This document shows, piece after piece, positions 39,181 through 53,300 of a stretch of DNA of 64,000 nt. Below the pieces are notes generated by a model. It was not told the origin of the DNA, ran no database searches, and saw nothing but the letters and a program-made list of their open reading frames with translations. This DNA comes from Petrolisthes cinctipes (taxonomy: Eukaryota; Arthropoda; Malacostraca; Decapoda; Porcellanidae): contig JAWQEG010000003.1 of the NCBI GenBank assembly GCA_033782935.1, forward strand, positions 3,732,501 through 3,796,500, read 5' to 3'. Both the position numbers and the translations under genes were made by a program. How positions within the stretch are numbered: the stretch's first letter is position 1; each line of letters begins with the position of its first letter.

Positions 39181-42100
39181 CCCAAAACATGATGAAAATC
39201 GATATTTTAGATGCCTAAAGTCAATATGTGCATGTATCTTCTGTACCCGTTTATATCTCAAATTCAGGCTCAAAACACCCGAAAATTCAATATTTTGAGG
39301 TCCCAGAAGCAATCTGTACATGCCTACTCAGTGCTAGAATATTTTCAAAATATAGGCTAAAAACATGCCAAAAATCGATATTTTAGGTGCCAAAAAGTCG
39401 ATATCTCAAATTCAGTCCCAAAACACCCGAAAATTCGATATTTAGGGGTCCCAAAAGGGATCTGTACATGCCAACTCCGTGTTAGAGTATTTTCAAAATA
39501 CAGGCCAAAAACATACTGAAAATCGATCTTATAGGTGCCCAAAAGTCGATATGCGCATGCATCTTCTGTACCCGTTTATTTCTCAAATTCTAGCCCTAAA
39601 CACCCGAAAATTCGATATTTTTGGGCCCCAGAAGCAATCTGTACATGCCTACTCAGTGCTAGAATGTTTTCAAAATATAGGCTCAAAACATGCTTAAAAT
39701 CGATATTTTACGTGCCAAAAGTCGATATGTGCATGCATCTTCTGTAACCGTTTATATCTCAAATTCATGCTCAAAACACCCGAAAATTCAATATTTTGGG
39801 GTCCCAGAAGCAATCTGTACATGCCTACTCAGTGCTAGAATATTTTCAAAATATAGGCTAAAAACATGATAAAAATCGATATTTTAGGTGCCAAAAAGTC
39901 GATATCTCAAATTAAGGCTCAAAACACCCAAAAATTCGATATTTAGGGGTCCCACAGGCGATCTCTACCTGCCTACTCCGTGTTAGAGTATTTTCAAAAT
40001 ACAGGCCAAAAACATGCTCAAAATCGATGTTTTAGGTGCCAAAAAGTCGATATGTGCATGCCCTTTCAGTACCCGTTTATATCTCAAATTCAGGCTCAAA
40101 ATACCCGAAAATTCGATATTTTGGGGTCCCAAAAGCAATCTGTACATGCCTACTCAGTGCTAGAATATATTCAAAATATAGGCTAAAAACATGCTAAAAA
40201 TCGATATTTTAGGTGCCAAAAAGTCGATATCTCAAATTAAGGCCCAAAACACCCGAAAATTCGATATTTAGGGGTCCCAGAAGCGATCTGTACATGCCTA
40301 CTCCGTGTTAGAGTATTTTCAAAATACAGGATAAAAACATACTGAAAATCGATCTTTTAGGTGCCCAAAAGTCAATATGTGCATGCATCTTCTGTAAACG
40401 TTTATATCTCAAATTCTGGCCCTAAACACCCGAAAATTCGAAATTTTGGGGTCCCATAAGCGATCTGTACATGCCTACTCCGTGTTAGAGTATTTTCAAA
40501 ATTCAGGCCCAAAACATGCTGAAAATCGATATATTTGGTGCCCAAAGTCGATATGTGTATGCATCTTCTATACTCGTTTATATCTCAAATTCAGGCTCAA
40601 AACACCCGAAAATTCGATATTTTGGTGTCCCAGAAGCGATCTGTACATACCTACTCAGTGCTAGAATATTTTCAAAATATAGGCTCAAAACATGCTCAAA
40701 AATCGATATTTTAGGTGCCCAAAAGTCGATATGTGCATGCATCTTCTGTACTCGTTTATATCTCCAATTCAGGCTCAAAACACCCGAAAATTCGATATTT
40801 TGGGGTCCCAGAAGCGATCTGTACATGTCTACTCAGTGCTAGAGTATTTACAAAATACAGGCCATAAACATGCTCAAAATCGATGTTTTAGGTGCCGAAA
40901 AGTCGATATGTGCATGCATCTGCAGTACCTGTTTATATCTCAAATTCAGGCTCAAAACACCCGAAAATTCGATATTTTGGGGTCCCAGAAGCGATCTGTA
41001 CATGCCTACTCCGTGTTAGAGTATTTTCAAAATACAGGCCCAAAACATGCTGAAAATCGATATTTTAGATGCCCAAAGTCAATATGTGCATGTATCTTCT
41101 GTACCCGTTTATATCTCAAATTCAGGCTCAATACACCCGAAAATTCAATATTTCGGGGTCCCAGAAGCAATCTGTACATGCCTACTCAGTGCTAGAACAT
41201 TTTCAAAATATAGGCTAAAAACATGCTAAAAATCGATCTTTTAGGTGCCAAAAAGTCGATATCTCAAAATCAGTCCCAAAACACCTGAAAATTCGATATT
41301 TAGGGATCCCAGAAGCGATCTGTACATGCCTACTCCGTGTTAGAGTATTTTCAAAATACAGGCCAAAAACATACTAAAAATCGATCTTTTAGGTGCCCAA
41401 AGTCAATATGTGCATGAATCTTCTGTAACCGTTTATATCTCAAATTCTGGCCCTAAACACCCGAAAATTCGATATTTTTGGGTCCCAGAAGCGATCTGTA
41501 CATGCCTACTCAGTGCTAGAATGTTTTCAAAATATAGGCTGAAAACATGCTCAAAATCGATATTTTAGGTGCCAAGAAGTCAATATTTGCATGCATCTTC
41601 TGTACTTGTTTATATCTCAAATTCAAGCTCAAAACACCCGAAAATTCGCTATTTAGGGGTCCCAGAAGCGATCTGTACATGCCTACTCAGTGCTAGAATA
41701 TTTTCAATATATAGGCTCAAAACATGCTAAAAATCGATATTTTAGGTACGTAAAGGCGATATCTCAAATTCAGGCCCAAAACACCCGAAAATTCGATATT
41801 TAGGGGTCCCAGAAGCGATCTGTACATGGCTACTCCGTATTAGAGTATTTTCAAAATACAGGCCCAAAACATGCTCAAAATCGATGTTTTAAGTGCCAAA
41901 AAGTCGATATGTGCATGCATCTTCAGTACCCGTTTATATCTCTAATTCAGGCTCAAAACTCCTAAAAAGGTGATATTTTTGGGTCCCAGAAGCGATCTGT
42001 ACATGCCTACTCCGTGTTAGAGTATTTTCAAAATTCAGGCCAAAAACATGCTGAAAATCGATATTTTTGGTTCCCAAAGTCAATATGTGTATGCATCTTC

Positions 42101-43790
42101 TTTACTCGTTTATATCTCAAATTCAGGCTCAAAACACCCAAAAATTCGATATTTTGGGGTCCCAGAAGCGATCTGTACATGCCTACTCAGTGCTAGAATG
42201 TTTTCAAAAAACATGCCCAAAACATGCTGAAAATCGATATTTTAGATGCCCAAAGTCAATATGTGCATGTATCTTCTGTACCCGTTTATATCTCAAATTC
42301 AGGCTCAAAACACCCGAAAATTCAATATTTTGGGGTCCCAGAAGCAATCTGTACATGCCTACTCAGTGCTAAAATATTTTCAAAATATAGGCTCAAAACA
42401 TGCTAAAAATCGATATTTTAGGTGCCAAAAAGTCGATATCTAAAATTCAGTCCCAAAACACCCGAAAATTCGATATTTAGGGGTCTCAGAAGCGATCTGT
42501 ACATGCCTTCTCCGTGTTAGAGTATTTTCAAAATACAGGCCAAAAATATACTGAAAATCAATCTTTTAGGTGCTTATAAGTCGATATGTGCATTCATCTT
42601 CTGTACCCGTTTATATCTCATATTCTGGCCCTAAACACCCGAAAATTCGATATTTTGGGGTCCCAAAAGCGATCTGTAAATGCCTACTCCGTGTTAGAGT
42701 ATTTTCAAAATATAGGCTCAAAACACGCTGAAAATTGATATTTTTGGTGCCCAAAGTCAATATGTGTATGCATCTTCTATACTCGTTTATATCTCAAATT
42801 CAGGCTCAAAACACCCGAAAATTCGATATTTTGGGGTCCCAGAAGCGATCTGTACATGCCTACTCAGTGCTAGAATGTTTTCAAAATATAGGCTCAAAAC
42901 ATGCTAAAAATCGAAAATTTAGGTGCGTAAAGGCGATATCTCAAATTCGGGCCCAAAACACCCGAAAGTTCGATATTTTGGGGTCCCAGAAGCGATATGT
43001 ACATGCCTACTCCGTGTTACAGTATTTACAAAATACAGGCCTAAAATATGCTCAAAATCGATGTTTTTGGTGCCCAAAAGTCGATATGTGCATGCATCTT
43101 CAGTACCCTTTTATATCTCAAATTCAGGCTCAAAACACCCGAAAATTCGATATTTTGGGGTCCTAGAAGCGATCTGTACATGCCTACTCCGTGTTAGAGT
43201 ATTTTCAAAATACATGCCCAAAACATGCTGAAAATCGATATTTTAGATGCCCAAAGTCAATATGTGCATGTATCTTCTGTACCCGTTTATATCTCAAATT
43301 CAGGCTCAAAACACCCGAAAATTCAATATTTTGGGGTCCCAGAAGCAATCTGTACATGCCTACTCAGTGCTAGAATATTTTCAAAATATAGGCTCAAAAC
43401 ATGCTAAAAATCGATATTTTAGGTGCCAAAAAGTCGATATCTCAAATTCAGTCCCAAAACACCCGAAAATTCGATATTTTGGGGTCCCAGAAGCAATCTG
43501 TACATGCCTACTCAGTGCTAGAATATTTTCAAAATATAGGCTCAAAACATGCTAAAAATCGATATTTTAGGTGCGTAAAGGCGATATCTCAAATTCAGGC
43601 TCAAAACACCCGAAAATTCGATATTTTGGGGTCCCAGAAGCGATCTGTACATGCCTACTCCGTGTTAGAGTATTTTCAAAAAACATGCCCAAAACATGCT
43701 GAAAATCGATATTTTAGATGCCCAAAGTCAATATGTGCATGTATCTTCTGTACCCGTTTATATCTCAAATTCAGGCTCAAAACACCCGAA
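39180..43790 (+). repeat. Diverse middle array, part 2
   Basis: S anchors are 39400, 39901, 40226, 41258, 41758, 42435, 42935, 43436 and 43582. The interval 40226-41258 holds five L units in a row and 43436/43582 is an SS doublet. Apart from the offset copies of 36300-39180 and 34526-35090, no long tandem HOR lies here. Odd units include GAATATATTCAAAATATAGG near 40163, shared with 35332, where the dyad centre has changed. This segment leads into the HOR blocks on the right. Confidence 0.78.
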
Positions 43791-46700
43791 AATTAGATAT
43801 TTTGGGGTCCCAGAAGCGATCTGTTCATGCCTACTCAGTGCTAGAATGTTTTCAAAATATAGGCTTAAAACATGCTCGAAATCGATATTTTAGGTGCCCA
43901 AAAGTCGATATGCGCATGCATCTTCTGTACTCGTTTATATTTCAAATTCAGGCTCAAAACACCCGAAAATTCGATATTTTGGGTTCTCAGAAGCGATCTG
44001 TACATGCCTACTCAGTGCTAGAATATTTTCAAAATATAGGCTCAAAATATGCTAAAAATCGATATTTTAGGTGCGTAAAGTCGATATCTCAATTTAAGGC
44101 CCAAAACACCCGAAAATTTGATATTTAGGGGTCCCAGGAGCGATCTGTACATGCCTACTCCGTGTTAGAGTATTTTCAAAATACAGGCCAAATACATACT
44201 GAAAATCGATCTTTTAGGTGCCCAAAAGTCGATATGTGCTGTATCTTCTGTACCCGTTTATATCTCAAATTCTGGCCCTAAACACCCGAAAATTCGATAT
44301 TTTTGGGTCCCAGGTGCAATTTATACATGCCTACTCAGTGCTAGAATATTTTCAAAATATAGGCTCAAAACATACTCAAAATCGATATTTTAGGTGCCCA
44401 AAAGACGATATGTGCATGCATCTTCTGTACTCGTTTATATCTCAAATTCAAGCTCAAAACACCCGAAAATTCGATATTTTGGGGTCCCAGAAGCGATCTG
44501 TACATGCCTACTCAGTGCTAGAATATTTTCAAAATATAGGCTAAAAACATGCTAAAAATCGATATTTTAGGTGCCAAAAAGTCGATATCTCAAATTCAGT
44601 CCCAAAATACCCGAAACTACGATATTTAGGGGTCCCAGAAGCGATCTGAACATGCCTACTCCGTGTTAGAGTATTTTCAAAATACAGGCCAAAAACATAC
44701 TGAAAATCGATCTTTTAGGTGCCCAAAAGTCGATATGTGCATGCATTTTCTGTACCCGTTTATATCTCAAATTCAGGCTCAAAACACCCGAAAATTCAAT
44801 ATTTTGGGGTCCCAGAAGCAATCTGTACATGCCTACTCAGTGCTAGAATATTTTCAAAATATAGGCTCAAAACATGCTAAAAGTCGATATTTTAGGTGCC
44901 AAAAAGTCGATATCTAAAATTCAGTCCCAAAACACCCGAAAATTCGATATTTAGGGGTCCCAGAAGCGATCTGTACATGCCTTCTCCGTGTTAGAGTATT
45001 TTCAAAATATAGGTCAAAAATATACTGAAAATCAATCTTTTAGGTGCTTAAAAGTAGATATGTGCATTCATCTTCTGTACCCGTTTATATCTCATATTCT
45101 GGCCCTAAACACCCGTAAATTCGATATTTTGGGGTCCCAGAAGGGATCTGTACATGCCTACTCCGTGTTAGAGTATTTTCAAAATATAGGCTCAAAACAT
45201 GCTGAAAATCGATATTTTTGGTGCCCAAAGTCAATATGTGTATGCATCTTCTATACTCGTTTATATCTCAAATTCAGGCTCAAAACACCCGAAAATTCGA
45301 TATTTTGGGGTCCCAGAAGCGATCTGTACATGCCTACTCAGTGCTAGAATATTTTCAAAATATAGGCTAAAAACATGCTAAAAATCGATATTTTAGGTGC
45401 CAAAAAGTCGATATCTCAAATTCAGTCCCAAAACACCCGAAAATTCGATATTTAGGGGTCCCAAAAGGGATCTGTACATGCCAACTCCGTGTTAGAGTAT
45501 TTTCAAAATACAGGCCAAAAACATACTGAAAATCGATCTTTTAGGTGCCCAAAAGTCGATATGTTCTTGCATCTTCTGTACCCGTTTATATCTCAAATTC
45601 TGGCCCTAAACACCCGAAAATTCGATAATTTTGGGTCCCAGAAGCGATCTGTACATGCCTACTCCGTGTTAGAGTATTTTCAAAATACAGGCTTAAAACA
45701 TGCTGAAAATCGATATTTTTGGTGCCCAAAATCAATATGTGTATGCATCTTCTATACTCGTTTATATCTCATACTCAGGCTCAAAACACCCGAAAATTAG
45801 ATATTTTGGGGTCCCAGAAGCGATCTGTTCATGCCTACTCAGTGCTAGAATGTTTTCAAAATATAGGCTTAAAACATGCTCGAAATCGATATTTTAGGTG
45901 CCCAAAAGTCGATATGCGCATGCATCTTCTGTACTCGTTTATATTTCAAATTCAGGCTCAAAACACCCGAAAATTCGATATTTTGGGGTCTCAGAAGCGA
46001 TCTGTACATGCCTACTCAGTGCTAGAATATTTTCAAAATATAGGCTCAAAATATGCTAAAAATCGATATTTTAGGTGCGTAAAGTCGATATCTCAATTTA
46101 AGGCCCAAAACACCCGAAAATTTGATATTTAGGGGTCCCAGGAGCGATCTGTACATGCCTACTCCGTGTTAGAGTATTTTCAAAATACAGGCCAAAAACA
46201 TACTGAAAATCGATCTTTTAGGTGCCCAAAAGTCGATATGTGCTGCATCTTCTGTACCCGTTTATATCTCAAATTCTGGCCCTAAACACCCGAAAATTCG
46301 ATATTTTTGGGTCCCAGGTGCAATTTATACATGCCTACTCAGTGCTAGAATATTTTCAAAATATAGGCTCAAAACATACTCAAAATCGATATTTTAGGTG
46401 CCCAAAAGACGATATGTGCATGCATCTTCTGTACTCGTTTATATCTCAAATTCAAGCTCAAAACACCCGAAAATTCGATATTTTGGGGTCCCAGAAGCGA
46501 TCTGTACATGCCTACTCAGTGCTAGAATATTTTCAAAATATAGGCTAAAAACATGCTAAAAATCGATATTTTAGGTGCCAAAAAGTCGATATCTCAAATT
46601 CAGTCCCAAAATACCCGAAACTACGATATTTAGGGGTCCCAGAAGCGATCTGAACATGCCTACTCCGTGTTAGAGTATTTTCAAAATACAGGCCAAAAAC

Positions 46701-47349
46701 ATACTGAAAATCGATCTTTTAGGTGCCCAAAAGTCGATATGTGCATGCATTTTCTGTACCCGTTTATATCTCAAATTCAGGCTCAAAACACCCGAAAATT
46801 CAATATTTTGGGGTCCCAGAAGCAATCTGTACATGCCTCCTCAGTGCTAGAATATTTTCAAAATATAGGCTCAAAACATGCTAAAAGTCGATATTTTAGG
46901 TGCCAAAAAGTCGATATCTAAAATTCAGTCCCAAAACACCCGAAAATTCGATATTTAGGGGTCCCAGAAGCGATCTGTACATGCCTTCTCCGTGTTAGAG
47001 TATTTTCAAAATATAGGCCAAAAATATACTGAAAATCAATCTTTTAGGTGCTTAAAAGTCGATATGTGCATTCATCTTCTGTACCCGTTTATATCTCATA
47101 TTCTGGCCCTAAACACCCGTAAATTCGATATTTTGGGGTCCCAGAAGGGATCTGTACATGCCTACTCCGTGTTAGAGTATTTTCAAAATATAGGCTCAAA
47201 ACATGATGAAAATCGATATTTTTGGTGCCCAAAGTCAATATGTGTATGCATCTTCTATACTCGTTTATATCTCAAATTCAGGCTCAAAACACCCGAAAAT
47301 TCGATATTTTGGGGTCCCAGAAGCGATCTGTACATGCCTACTCAGTGCT
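43790..47349 (+). repeat. 2004-bp offset HOR (12 monomers, 8 L and 4 S)
   Basis: The segment 43790-45345 recurs at 45794-47349. S anchors 44083, 44584 and 44909 pair with 46087, 46588 and 46913. The unit order is S-L2-S-L-S-L2-S-L3. A marker shared by all members of this family is a half B that reads GTGCTG in place of GTGCATG (about 44236 and 46240, then 48744, 51248 and 54749). Copies diverge at 45346/47350, where one has an AATATTTTC dyad followed by the GCCAAAAAG type of S and the other has AATGTTTTC followed by the GCGTAAAGG type of S. Confidence 0.85.
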
Positions 47350-50300
47350 AGAATGTTTTCAAAATATAGGCTCAAAACATGCTAAAAATCGAAAATTTAG
47401 GTGCGTAAAGGCGATATCTCAAATTCGGGCCCAAAACACCCGAAAGTTCGATATTTTGGGGTCCCAGAAGCGATCTGTACATGCCTACTCCGTGTTACAG
47501 TATTTACAAAATACAGGCCTAAAATATGCTCAAAATCGATGTTTTAGGTGCCCAAAAGTCGATATGTGCATGCATCTTCAGTACCCTTTTATATCTCAAA
47601 TTCAGGCTCAAAACGCCCAAAAATTCGATATTTTGGGGTCCTAGAAGCGATCTGTACATGCCTACTCCGTGTTAGAGTATTTTCAAAATACATGCCCAAA
47701 ACATGCTGAAAATCGATATTTTAGATGCCCAAAGTCAATATGTGCATGTATCTTCTGTACCCGTTTATATCTCAAATTCAGGCTCAAAACACCCGAAAAT
47801 TCAATATTTTGGGGTCCCAGAAGCAATCTGTACATGCCTACTCAGTGCTAGAATATTTTCAAAATATAGGCTAAAAACATGCTAAAAATCGATATTTTAG
47901 GTGCCAAAAAGTCGATATCTCAAATTCAGTCCCAAAACACCCGAAAATTCGATATTTAGGGGTCCCAAAAGAGATCTGTACATGCCAACTCCGTGTTAGA
48001 GTATTTTCAAAATACAGGCCAAAAACATACTGAAAATCGATCTTTTAGGTGCCCAAAAGTCGATATGTTCTTGCATCTTCTGTACCCGTTTATATCTCAA
48101 ATTCTGGCCCTAAACACCCGAAAATTCGATAATTTTGGGTCCCAGAAGCGATCTGTACATGCCTACTCCGTGTTAGAGTATTTTCAAAATACAGGCTTAA
48201 AACATGCTAAAAATCGATATTTTTGGTGCCCAAAATCAATATGTGTATGCATCTTCTATACTCGTTTATATCTCAAACTCAGGCTCAAAACACCCGAAAA
48301 TTAGATATTTTGGGGTCCCAGAAGCGATCTGTTCATGCCTACTCAGTGCTAGAATGTTTTCAAAATATAGGCTTAAAACATGCTCGAAATCGATATTTTA
48401 GGTGCCCAAAAGTCGATATGCGCATGCATCTTCTGTACTCGTTTATATTTCAAATTCAGGCTCAAAACACCCGAAAATTCGATATTTTGGGGTCTCAGAA
48501 GCGATCTGTACATGCCTACTCAGTGCTAGAATATTTTCAAAATATAGGCTCAAAATATGCTAAAAATCGATATTTTAGGTGCGTAAAGTCGATATCTCAA
48601 TTTAAGGCCCAAAACACCCGAAAATTTGATATTTAGGGGTCCCAGGAGCGATCTGTACATGCCTACTCCGTGTTAGAGTATTTTCAAAATACAGGCCAAA
48701 AACATACTGAAAATCGATCTTTTAGGTGCCCAAAAGTCGATATGTGCTGCATCTTCTGTACCCGTTTATATCTCAAATTCTGGCCCTAAACACCCGAAAA
48801 TTCGATATTTTTGGGTCCCAGGTGCAATTTATACATGCCTACTCTTTGCTAGAATATTTTCAAAATATAGGCTCAAAACATACTCAAAATCGATATTTTA
48901 GGTGCCCAAAAGACGATATGTGCATGCATCTTCTGTACTCGTTTATATCTCAAATTCAAGCTCAAAACACCCGAAAATTCGATATTTTGGGGTCCCAGAA
49001 GCGATCTGTACATGCCTACTCAGTGCTAGAATATTTTCAAAATATAGGCTAAAAACATGCTAAAAATCGATATTTTAGGTGCCAAAAAGTCGATATCTCA
49101 AATTCAGTCCCAAAATACCCGAAACTACGATATTTAGGGGTCCCAGAAGCGATCTGAACATGCCTACTCCGTATTAGAGTATTTTCAAAATACAGGCCAA
49201 AAACATACTGAAAATCGATCTTTTAGGTGCCCAAAAGTCGATATGTGCATGCATTTTCTGTACCCGTTTATATCTCAAATTCAGGCTCAAAACACCCGAA
49301 AATTCAATATTTTGGGGTCCCAGAAGCAATCTGTACATGCCTACTCAGTGCTAGAATATTTTCAAAATATAGGCTCAAAACATGCTAAAAGTCGATATTT
49401 TAGGTGCCAAAAAGTCGATATCTAAAATTCAGTCCCAAAACACCCGAAAATTCGATATTTAGGGGTCCCAGAAGCGATCTGTACATGCCTTCTCCGTGTT
49501 AGAGTATTTTCAAAATATAGGCCAAAAATATACTGAAAATCAATCTTTTAGGTGCTTAAAAGTCGATATGTGCATTCATCTTCTGTACCCGTTTATATCT
49601 CATATTCTGGCCCTAAACACCCGTAAATTCGATATTTAGGGGTCCCAGAAGGGATCTGTACATGCCTACTCCGTGTTAGAGTATTTTCAAAATATAGGCT
49701 CAAAACATGCTGAAAATCGATATTTTTGGTGCCCAAAGTCAATATGTGTATGCATCTTCTATACTCGTTTATATCTCAAATTCAGGCTCAAAACACCCGA
49801 AAATTCGATATTTTGGGGTCCCAGAAGCGATCTGTACATGCCTACTCAGTGCTAGAATGTTTTCAAAATATAGGCTCAAAACATGCTAAAAATCGAAAAT
49901 TTAGGTGCGTAAAGGCGATATCTCAAATTCGGGCCCAAAACACCCGAAAGTTCGATATTTTGGGGTCCCAGAAGCGATCTGTACATGCCTACTCCGTGTT
50001 ACAGTATTTACAAAATACAGGCCTAAAATATGCTCAAAATCGATGTTTTAGGTGCCCAAAAGTCGATATGTGCATGCATCTTCAGTACCCTTTTATATCT
50101 CAAATTCAGGCTCAAAACGCCCAAAAATTCGATATTTTGGGGTCCTAGAAGCGATCTGTACATGCCTACTCCGTGTTAGAGTATTTTCAAAATACATGCC
50201 CAAAACATGCTGAAAATCGATATTTTAGATGCCCAAAGTCAATATGTGCATGTATCTTCTGTACCCGTTTATATCTCAAATTCAGGCTCAAAACACCCGA

Positions 50301-50357
50301 AAATTCAATATTTTGGGGTCCCAGAAGCAATCTGTACATGCCTACTCAGTGCTAGAA
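45350..50357 (+). repeat. 2504-bp HOR, two tandem copies (15 monomers, 10 L and 5 S)
   Basis: Copy 1 is about 45350-47853 and copy 2 about 47854-50357; the next copy starts at 50358 but is longer. S anchors 45410, 46087, 46588, 46913, 47412 repeat at 47914, 48591, 49092, 49417, 49917. Counting TGTACATGCC words from 45473 to 47977 gives L3-S-L2-S-L-S-L2-S-L2-S. Differences between copies are few: for example AAAGGGATC against AAAGAGATC, ACTCTTTGC near 48840 only, and TATTTTGGGG near 47130 against TATTTAGGGG near 49634. Identity is about 99%. Confidence 0.9.
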
Positions 50358-53300
50358 TATTTTCAAAATATAGGCTAAAAACATGCTAAAAATCGATATT
50401 TTAGGTGCCAAAAAGTCGATATCTCAAATTCAGTCCCAAAACACCCGAAAATTCGATATTTAGGGGTCCCAAAAGAGATCTGTACATGCCAACTCCGTGT
50501 TAGAGTATTTTCAAAATACAGGCCAAAAACATACTGAAAATCGATCTTTTAGGTGCCCAAAAGTCGATATGTTCTTGCATCTTCTGTACCCGTTTATATC
50601 TCAAATTCTGGCCCTAAACACCCGAAAATTCGATAATTTTGGGTCCCAGAAGCGATCTGTACATGCCTACTCCGTGTTAGAGTATTTTCAAAATACAGGC
50701 TTAAAACATGCTGAACATCGATATTTTTGGTGCCCAAAATCAATATGTGTATGCATCTTCTATACTCGTTTATATCTCAAACTCAGGCTCAAAACACCCG
50801 AAAATTCGATATTTTGGGGTCCCAGAAGCGATCTGTTCATGCCTACTCAGTGCTAGAATGTTTTCAAAATATAGGCTTAAAACATGCTCGAAATCGATAT
50901 TTTAGGTGCCCAAAAGTCGATATGCGCATGCATCTTCTGTACTCGTTTATATTTCAAATTCAGGCTCAAAACACCCGAAAATTCGATATTTTGGGGTCTC
51001 AGAAGCGATCTGTACATGCCTACTCAGTGCTAGAATATTTTCAAAATATAGGCTCAAAATATGCTAAAAATCGATATTTTAGGTGCGTAAAGTCGATATC
51101 TCAATTTAAGGCCCAAAACACCCGAAAATTTGATATTTAGGGGTCCCAGAAGCGATCTGTACATGCCTGATCCGTGTTAGAGTATTTTCAAAATACAGGC
51201 CAAAAACATACTGAAAATCGATCTTTTAGGTGCCCAAAAGTCGATATGTGCTGCATCTTCTGTACCCGTTTATATCTCAAATTCTGGCCCTAAACACCCG
51301 AAAATTCGATATTTTTGGGTCCCAGGTGCAATTTATACATGCCTACTCAGTGCTAGAATATTTTCAAAATATAGGCTCAAAACATACTCAAAATCGATAT
51401 TTTAGGTGCCCAAAAGACGATATGTGCATGCATCTTCTGTACTCGTTTATATCTCAAATTCAAGCTCAAAACACCCGAAAATTCGATATTTTGGGGTCCC
51501 AGAAGCGATCTGTACATGCCTACTCAGTGCTAGAATATTTTCTAAATATAGGCTAAAAACATGCCAAAAATCGATATTTTAGGTGCCAAAAAGTCGATAT
51601 CTCAAATTCAGTCCCAAAATACCCGAAACTACGATATTTAGGGGTCCCAGAAGCGATCTGAACATGCCTACTCCGTGTAAGAGTATTTTCAAAATACAGG
51701 CCAAAAACATACTGAAAATCGATCTTTTAGGTGCCCAAAAGTCGATATGTGCATGCATTTTCTGTACCCGTTTATATCTCAAATTCTGGCCCTAAACACC
51801 CGAAAAATCAATATTTTGGGGTCCCAGAAGCGATCTGTACATGCCTACTCCGTGTTATAGTATTTTCAAAATTCAGGCCCAAAACATGCTGAAAATCAAT
51901 ATTTTTGGTGTCCAAAGTCAATATGTGTAAGCATCTTCTATACTCGTTTATATCTCAAATTCAGGCTTAAAACACCCGAAAATTCGATATTTTGGGGTCC
52001 CAGAAGCGATCTGTACATGCCTACTCAGTGCTAGAATGTTTTCAAAATATAGGCTCAAACATGCTCAAAATCGATATTTTAGGTGCCCAAAAGTCGATAT
52101 GTGCATGCATCTTCTGTACTCGTTTATATCTCAAATTCAGGCTCAAAACACCCGAAAATTCGATATTTTGGGGTCCCAGAAGCGATCAGAACATGCCTAC
52201 TCAGTGCTAGAATATTTTCAAAATATAGGCTCAAAACATGCTAAAAATCGATATTTTAGTGCGTAAAGGGGATATCTCAAATTAAGGCCCAAAACACCCG
52301 AAAATTCGATATTTAGGGGTCCCAGAAGCAATCTGTACGTGCCTACTCAGTGTTAGAGTATTTTCAAAATACAGGCCAAAAACATACTGAAAATCGATCT
52401 TTTAGGTGCCCAAAACTCGATATGTGCATGCATTTTCTGTACCCGTTTATATCTCAAATTCTGGCCCTAAACACCCGAAAAATCAATATTTTGGGGTCCG
52501 AGAAGCGATCTGTACATGCCTACTCCGTGTTATAGTATTTTCAAAATTCAGGCCCAAAACATGCTGAAAATCAATATTTTTGGTGTCCAAAGTCAATATG
52601 TGTAAGCATCTTCTATACTCGTTTATATCTCAAATTTAGGCTCAAAACACCCGAAAATTCGATATTTTGGGGTCCCAGAAGCGATCAGTACATGCCTACT
52701 CTGTGCTAGAATATTTTCAAAATATAGGCTCAAAACATGCTAAAAATCGATATTTTAGTGCGTATAGGCGATATCTCAAATTAAGGCCCAAAACACCCGA
52801 AAATTCGATATTTAGGGGTCCCAGAAGCGATCTGTACATGCCTACTCCGTGTTAGAGTATTTTCAAAATACAGGCCAAAAACATACTGAAAATCGATCTT
52901 TTAGGTGCCCAAAAGTCGATATCTCAAATTAAGGCCCAAAACACCCGAAAATTCGATATTTAGGGGTCCCAGAAGCGATCTGTACATGCCTTCTCCGTGT
53001 TAGAGTATTTTCAAAATATAGGCCAAAAATATACTGAAAATCAATCTTTTAGGTGCTTAAAAGTCGATATGTGCATTCATCTTCTGTACCCGTTTATATC
53101 TCATATTCTGGCCCTAAACACCCGTAAATTCGATATTTAGGGGTCCCAGAAGGGATCTGTACATGCCTACTCCGTGTTAGAGTATTTTCAAAATATAGGC
53201 TCAAAACATGCTGAAAATCGATATTTTTGGTGCCCAAAGTCAATATGTGTATGCATCTTCTATACTCGTTTATATCTCAAATTCAGGCTCAAAACACCCG

